The translations under genes were made by a program, and so were the position numbers. Below are positions 27,818 to 29,775 of a DNA stretch of 29,775 nucleotides, piece by piece; within the stretch, counting starts at the first letter, position 1; each line of letters starts with the position of its first letter. The notes under the pieces are model-generated. The model saw only the letters and a list, made by a program, of their open reading frames with translations. It ran no database searches and was not told the DNA's origin. Origin of the DNA: a virus. The stretch spans positions 1 through 29,775 of IMG/VR virus record IMGVR_UViG_3300031951_000874; one strand, written 5' to 3'.

Positions 27818-28171
27818 GTGAAACAGACTGTGGTACAACTAATCGTAGCACTACTGGGATTGGTAGTGTTAGTTTGGGGAGAGATGAAACATTATACTGA
27901 TTCTCACCCCGAGATAGTGGATACGTTTAGACTTGAAAGAAAACAGGCTCAACCGCTACAATACTTCATGTATCAAGTAGCATACGATCCTAACAATAAT
28001 AAAACGTGGTATCTTCACAACGATGGGTTATGGTATGACAAGCCGCCGCAAATACGAAAACGTGAAAATCAAGGTCAAGCAACGCTGGGAACTGGCAACG
28101 GGTCACAGGGAGCATCGGGACACGGTAATGGACAACCGGCCCAAGCGGGAGCGTACCCGATCCGCCGTTGA
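27818..28171 (+). CDS. Membrane-anchored protein with Gly-rich tail
   Basis: A 117-residue protein with GTG start and GGGAG 7 bases upstream. Residues 5-21 are a transmembrane helix or uncleaved signal anchor (VVQLIVALLGLVVLVWG). A soluble part follows (PLQYFMYQVAYDPNNNKTWY), then a low-complexity Gly/Gln/Asn tail. Its promoter resembles the late type, so it may act late, for example at the envelope during lysis. This is speculative; no spanin or holin signature is certain. Confidence 0.55.
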   Translation: MKQTVVQLIVALLGLVVLVWGEMKHYTDSHPEIVDTFRLERKQAQPLQYFMYQVAYDPNNNKTWYLHNDGLWYDKPPQIRKRENQGQATLGTGNGSQGASGHGNGQPAQAGAYPIRR

Positions 28172-28196
28172 CAAGACTTGGCGTAATGAGTATGAT
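28168..28196 (+). promoter_or_regulatory. Sigma70-like promoter of the tRNA-Thr/Gln/Glu array
   Basis: TTGACA, 17 bp, TATGAT (28191-28196), overlapping the stop of the preceding gene; no CCGATA is present. Confidence 0.7.
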
Positions 28197-28206
28197 ATGT
28201 AGTCTT

Positions 28207-28278
28207 GCCAGCGTAACTCAGTGGTAGAGTAGTTGTTTTGTAAACAACCTGTCGGGGGTTCGATTCCCTCTGCTGGCT
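28207..28278 (+). tRNA. tRNA-Thr (TGT)
   Basis: Acceptor GCCAGCG/TGCTGGC, anticodon arm GTTGT-TTTGTAA-ACAAC, T-loop TTCGATT. It ends directly at the next tRNA. CCA is not encoded. Confidence 0.9.
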
Positions 28279-28349
28279 TCCGGGGTGGTGTAACGGTAGC
28301 ACTAGTGACTTTGGATCACTTTGTCTGGGTTCGAATCCTAGCCCCGGAA
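28279..28349 (+). tRNA. tRNA-Gln (TTG)
   Basis: Acceptor TCCGGGG/CCCCGGA, anticodon arm AGTGA-CTTTGGA-TCACT, T-loop TTCGAAT. There is zero spacing from tRNA-Thr, so processing must separate them. Confidence 0.9.
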
Positions 28350-28378
28350 TCGGAGGCTGACGTTTGAGTTGCGAGTGT

Positions 28379-28450
28379 GGCCCCATCGTATAACGGCTAG
28401 TACGTATCCCTTTCACGGATAAAATCAGGGTTCGATTCCCTGTGGGGTCA
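28379..28450 (+). tRNA. tRNA-Glu (TTC)
   Basis: Acceptor GGCCCCA/TGGGGTC, anticodon arm TATCC-CTTTCAC-GGATA, T-loop TTCGATT. CCA is not encoded. Confidence 0.9.
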
Positions 28451-28465
28451 CTAAAGTTTTTGGGG

Positions 28466-28493
28466 TTGACAAGACGATAACATAGTGTATAAT
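28466..28493 (+). promoter_or_regulatory. Sigma70-like promoter of tRNA-Lys
   Basis: TTGACA, 16 bp with ACGATA, TATAAT (28488-28493), 10 bases before the tRNA. Confidence 0.8.
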
Positions 28494-28503
28494 GCTAGAA
28501 TAA

Positions 28504-28576
28504 GGGCCATTAGCTCAATTGGCAGAGCAGCATCCTTTTAAGTTGTAGGTTGAAGGTTCGAGTCCTTCATGGCCCA
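28504..28576 (+). tRNA. tRNA-Lys (TTT)
   Basis: Acceptor GGGCCAT/ATGGCCC, anticodon loop CTTTTAA, T-arm GAAGG-TTCGAGT-CCTTC. The anticodon stem has G-U and one U-U. Confidence 0.88.
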
Positions 28577-28605
28577 TTGACAGTTTGACCGGTTTGGTGT
28601 ATAGT
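28577..28605 (+). promoter_or_regulatory. Sigma70-like promoter abutting tRNA-Lys
   Basis: TTGACA starts right after the tRNA; 17 bp; TATAGT (28600-28605) preceded by TTTGGTG. It serves the acidic gene at 28627. Confidence 0.7.
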
Positions 28606-28626
28606 GGTAGAAAAGGAGAAAGGCTT

Positions 28627-28812
28627 ATGAGATATGATAACGAAGATTATTACGGTGACGATAGCGATACTTTTGATTACGATAGCCTTGCTAGAGACTG
28701 TGATGACTTGTATTCATGCGATGAGGAATATGATGAGCATGATGAGGAAACTGTTAGCCACTCGGACTGGGAAAACTATTACCACAATCTAACTGAGGAA
28801 ATTGACGATTAG
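28627..28812 (+). CDS. Extremely acidic protein, possible DNA mimic
   Basis: A 61-residue protein (MRYDNEDYYGDDSDTFDYDS) from ATG 28627 with GGAGAAAGG upstream. Asp and Glu make up roughly 40 percent, and it has no lysine. Together with the protein at 21425 it is one of two unusually acidic, Tyr-rich products of the early region. Composition suggests a DNA mimic or a partner for basic proteins; no fold can be named. Confidence 0.6.
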   Translation: MRYDNEDYYGDDSDTFDYDSLARDCDDLYSCDEEYDEHDEETVSHSDWENYYHNLTEEIDD

Positions 28813-28825
28813 CCTTCTCTTCTGA

Positions 28826-28914
28826 ACGGATGCTGCTGGTGGGACAGCAATCTATCATAAGGAATCATCCTTTCTTATTCTTCTCTTTAGTTGGTTCGAA
28901 TCCAACCATCCGTT
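28826..28914 (+). tRNA. tRNA-like structure with long variable region, anticodon uncertain (CAT?)
   Basis: A perfect 7-bp acceptor (ACGGATG/CATCCGT) and a perfect T-arm (GTTGG-TTCGAAT-CCAAC) are present. The D-arm GCTG-GTGGGA-CAGC is short and lacks A14. The best anticodon loop is ATCATAA (CAT) in a mismatched stem, with about 24 bases before the T-arm. It may be a divergent or decaying tRNA or a tRNA mimic. Confidence 0.45.
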
Positions 28915-28917
28915 TTT

Positions 28918-29412
28918 ATGATTACTACAAACGTTAATCGCACCGAAGAAGGCAAGTATATCCAGGCTGCTAGCCACACTTGCCATGTTTTGAATCACAA
29001 GGTTCGAAATAAGATTATTATTAGGGCCGTTTGTGATCTGCGTAAAATTAGTGATAGTTTTGATAGCATAGCCTGTTGTGGTGCTAGTGGCATGATGGTA
29101 GTTCCACAGATTGCAGAATTGCTCAATAAAAATATTGTTTTGGTGCGTAAGGGTGAGAAGTGTTATAGTGAGCATATGGTAGAAGGTGTTGCTCCTTTTA
29201 GATACATTATTGTGGATGATCTAATTTGCTCTGGCAGTACAATTAAAGATATTAAGAATAAAATTAAGAAAGAATATTCCCGAGCAATTTGTATGGGAGT
29301 TTATTGTTATCTGCCTCACGAAACAGCATATAAGGATGACGAGGCTGGATCTAAACTTTGCCAACGTGATCTTGGTGTGCCTCTCCTAAATCTATGCCCT
29401 GTAAGGACTTAG
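28918..29412 (+). CDS. Phosphoribosyltransferase-like protein
   Basis: A 164-residue protein. YIIVDDLICSGSTIKDIKNK (residues 96-115) is the PRPP-binding loop of type I phosphoribosyltransferases: hydrophobic strand, D100-D101, then a G-S-T turn. The upstream strand FDSIACCGASGMMVVPQIAE matches the preceding PRTase core. It could act in nucleotide salvage or in a modified base pathway; the base is unknown. ATG 28918 lies 4 bases after the tRNA-like structure and has no SD, so the start is uncertain. The stop codon lies inside hairpin copy 9. Confidence 0.7.
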   Translation: MITTNVNRTEEGKYIQAASHTCHVLNHKVRNKIIIRAVCDLRKISDSFDSIACCGASGMMVVPQIAELLNKNIVLVRKGEKCYSEHMVEGVAPFRYIIVDDLICSGSTIKDIKNKIKKEYSRAICMGVYCYLPHETAYKDDEAGSKLCQRDLGVPLLNLCPVRT

Positions 29413-29469
29413 GGCGAGTTCGCGGCCGCGGGTTTGATGTAAGTTGTTACGAGCCAACGACTTACGACG
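29392..29469 (+). repeat. 3' hairpin element, copy 9
   Basis: GCGGCCGC at 29422-29429, spacings kept. The last codons and stop of the phosphoribosyltransferase gene lie in the left arm (GTAAGGACTTAG). Confidence 0.85.
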
Positions 29470-29494
29470 CGAAATTTTTTCTCAAAGTTTCTGC

Positions 29495-29523
29495 TTGACT
29501 TGGCCGATATCATACTGTAGAAT
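29495..29523 (+). promoter_or_regulatory. Sigma70-like promoter with CCGATA in spacer
   Basis: TTGACT, 17 bp with CCGATA, TAGAAT (29518-29523), serving the DUF932 gene. Confidence 0.8.
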
Positions 29524-29566
29524 CAGCGTATCGGAACGAAGAACTAGTAACACGAAAGGGATGATA

Positions 29567-29775
29567 ATGGCTCATGCTGTTGAACAAATGATGTTTGTTG
29601 GTGAGACTCCTTGGCACGGACTCGGGAATCAACTGGACGAGGCTCCCACTGTTTCGGAGGCAATTACTGCCGCTGGTCTGGATTGGGAAGTGGGTCTGAA
29701 AGACCTGTTCACTCAAGAGGGGACGCCTGTTCCAGCCCGTGCTACATATCGTAAAACCGATAATAGCATCTTGGG
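29567..29775 (+). CDS. DUF932 family phage/plasmid-like protein, N-terminus only
   Basis: An open frame from ATG 29567 (GAAAGGG 6 bases upstream) to the right edge, 69 codons seen. MAHAVEQMMFVGETPWHGLG then NQLDEAPTVSEAITAAGLDW is the characteristic start of the DUF932 phage/plasmid-like protein family (the PWHGLG motif followed by a helix and DWEV). The family is large and its function is unclear. Codon use is GC-richer than in the left half, like several neighbours. The 3' end lies outside the window. Confidence 0.8.
   Translation, partial: MAHAVEQMMFVGETPWHGLGNQLDEAPTVSEAITAAGLDWEVGLKDLFTQEGTPVPARATYRKTDNSIL

Noticed and set aside
18891-29469. Nine hairpin elements as integron attC sites
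   Set aside because: They sit at cassette 3' ends and are imperfect palindromes, but the ends read ACTTA(C/G)G and lack the GTTRRRY core. The cassettes have their own promoters and no integrase is in the window.
18891-29469. Nine hairpin elements as a CRISPR array or transposon ends
   Set aside because: Spacing is about 0.7-2.2 kb with genes between copies, there are no short uniform spacers, no cas genes, no transposase and no target duplications.

Overview
The window is part of a tailed bacteriophage genome (Caudoviricetes type). Evidence is the order large terminase, portal, capsid protease/scaffold, decoration protein, major capsid protein, connector and tail genes, all on one strand, facing a rightward block of small early-type genes and tRNAs. 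The host is not identifiable from the sequence. No tail sheath or tail length genes are visible, so I do not assign a tail morphology.

Left half (1-15354, minus strand): morphogenesis and packaging. Read in transcription order from the right: a small acidic ORF, a sigma-like factor with region 2 and a cysteine cluster, a putative small terminase, an HNH nuclease, an ERCC4-type nuclease, large terminase, portal, a protease-scaffold fusion with an internal scaffold start, a decoration protein and the major capsid protein. A strong terminator follows. Then come connector, fibre and tail genes, ending in a truncated tail-tube-like gene. Seven sites share a box resembling ATGGTGTATnAT with no -35 element, most of them 25-55 bp before a start codon. 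These look like late promoters that the phage sigma factor could read.

Divergence point (about 15355-15437). To its right, on the plus strand, are an HTH-like protein, an AdoMet-decarboxylase-family protein, a secreted Pro/Tyr-rich protein and a GT60-like glycosyltransferase.

Right half (17690-29775, plus strand): a modular early region. Nine copies of an ungapped, hairpin-forming element centred on GCGGCCGC sit at the 3' ends of transcription units. Each is followed by a sigma70-like promoter (TTGACA, 16-17 bp, TATAAT) that usually carries a CCGATA motif in the spacer or just after the -10. The modules hold mostly small unknown proteins: zinc-ribbon paralogues, one-pass membrane peptides, very acidic proteins, a PD-(D/E)XK-like nuclease, an L7/L12-like protein, a GP88-like protein, a phosphoribosyltransferase and the start of a DUF932 protein. 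There are also six clear tRNAs (Arg, Asp, Thr, Gln, Glu, Lys) and one odd tRNA-like structure.

The least explained parts are (i) the nine-copy 3' hairpin plus promoter cassette system, (ii) a non-coding transcript of about 415 nt (23061-23476) with its own promoter and many predicted helices including a pseudoknot, and (iii) a 41-nt two-copy RNA motif with compensatory changes. All functional calls come from reading motifs and family resemblance; no database search was possible.
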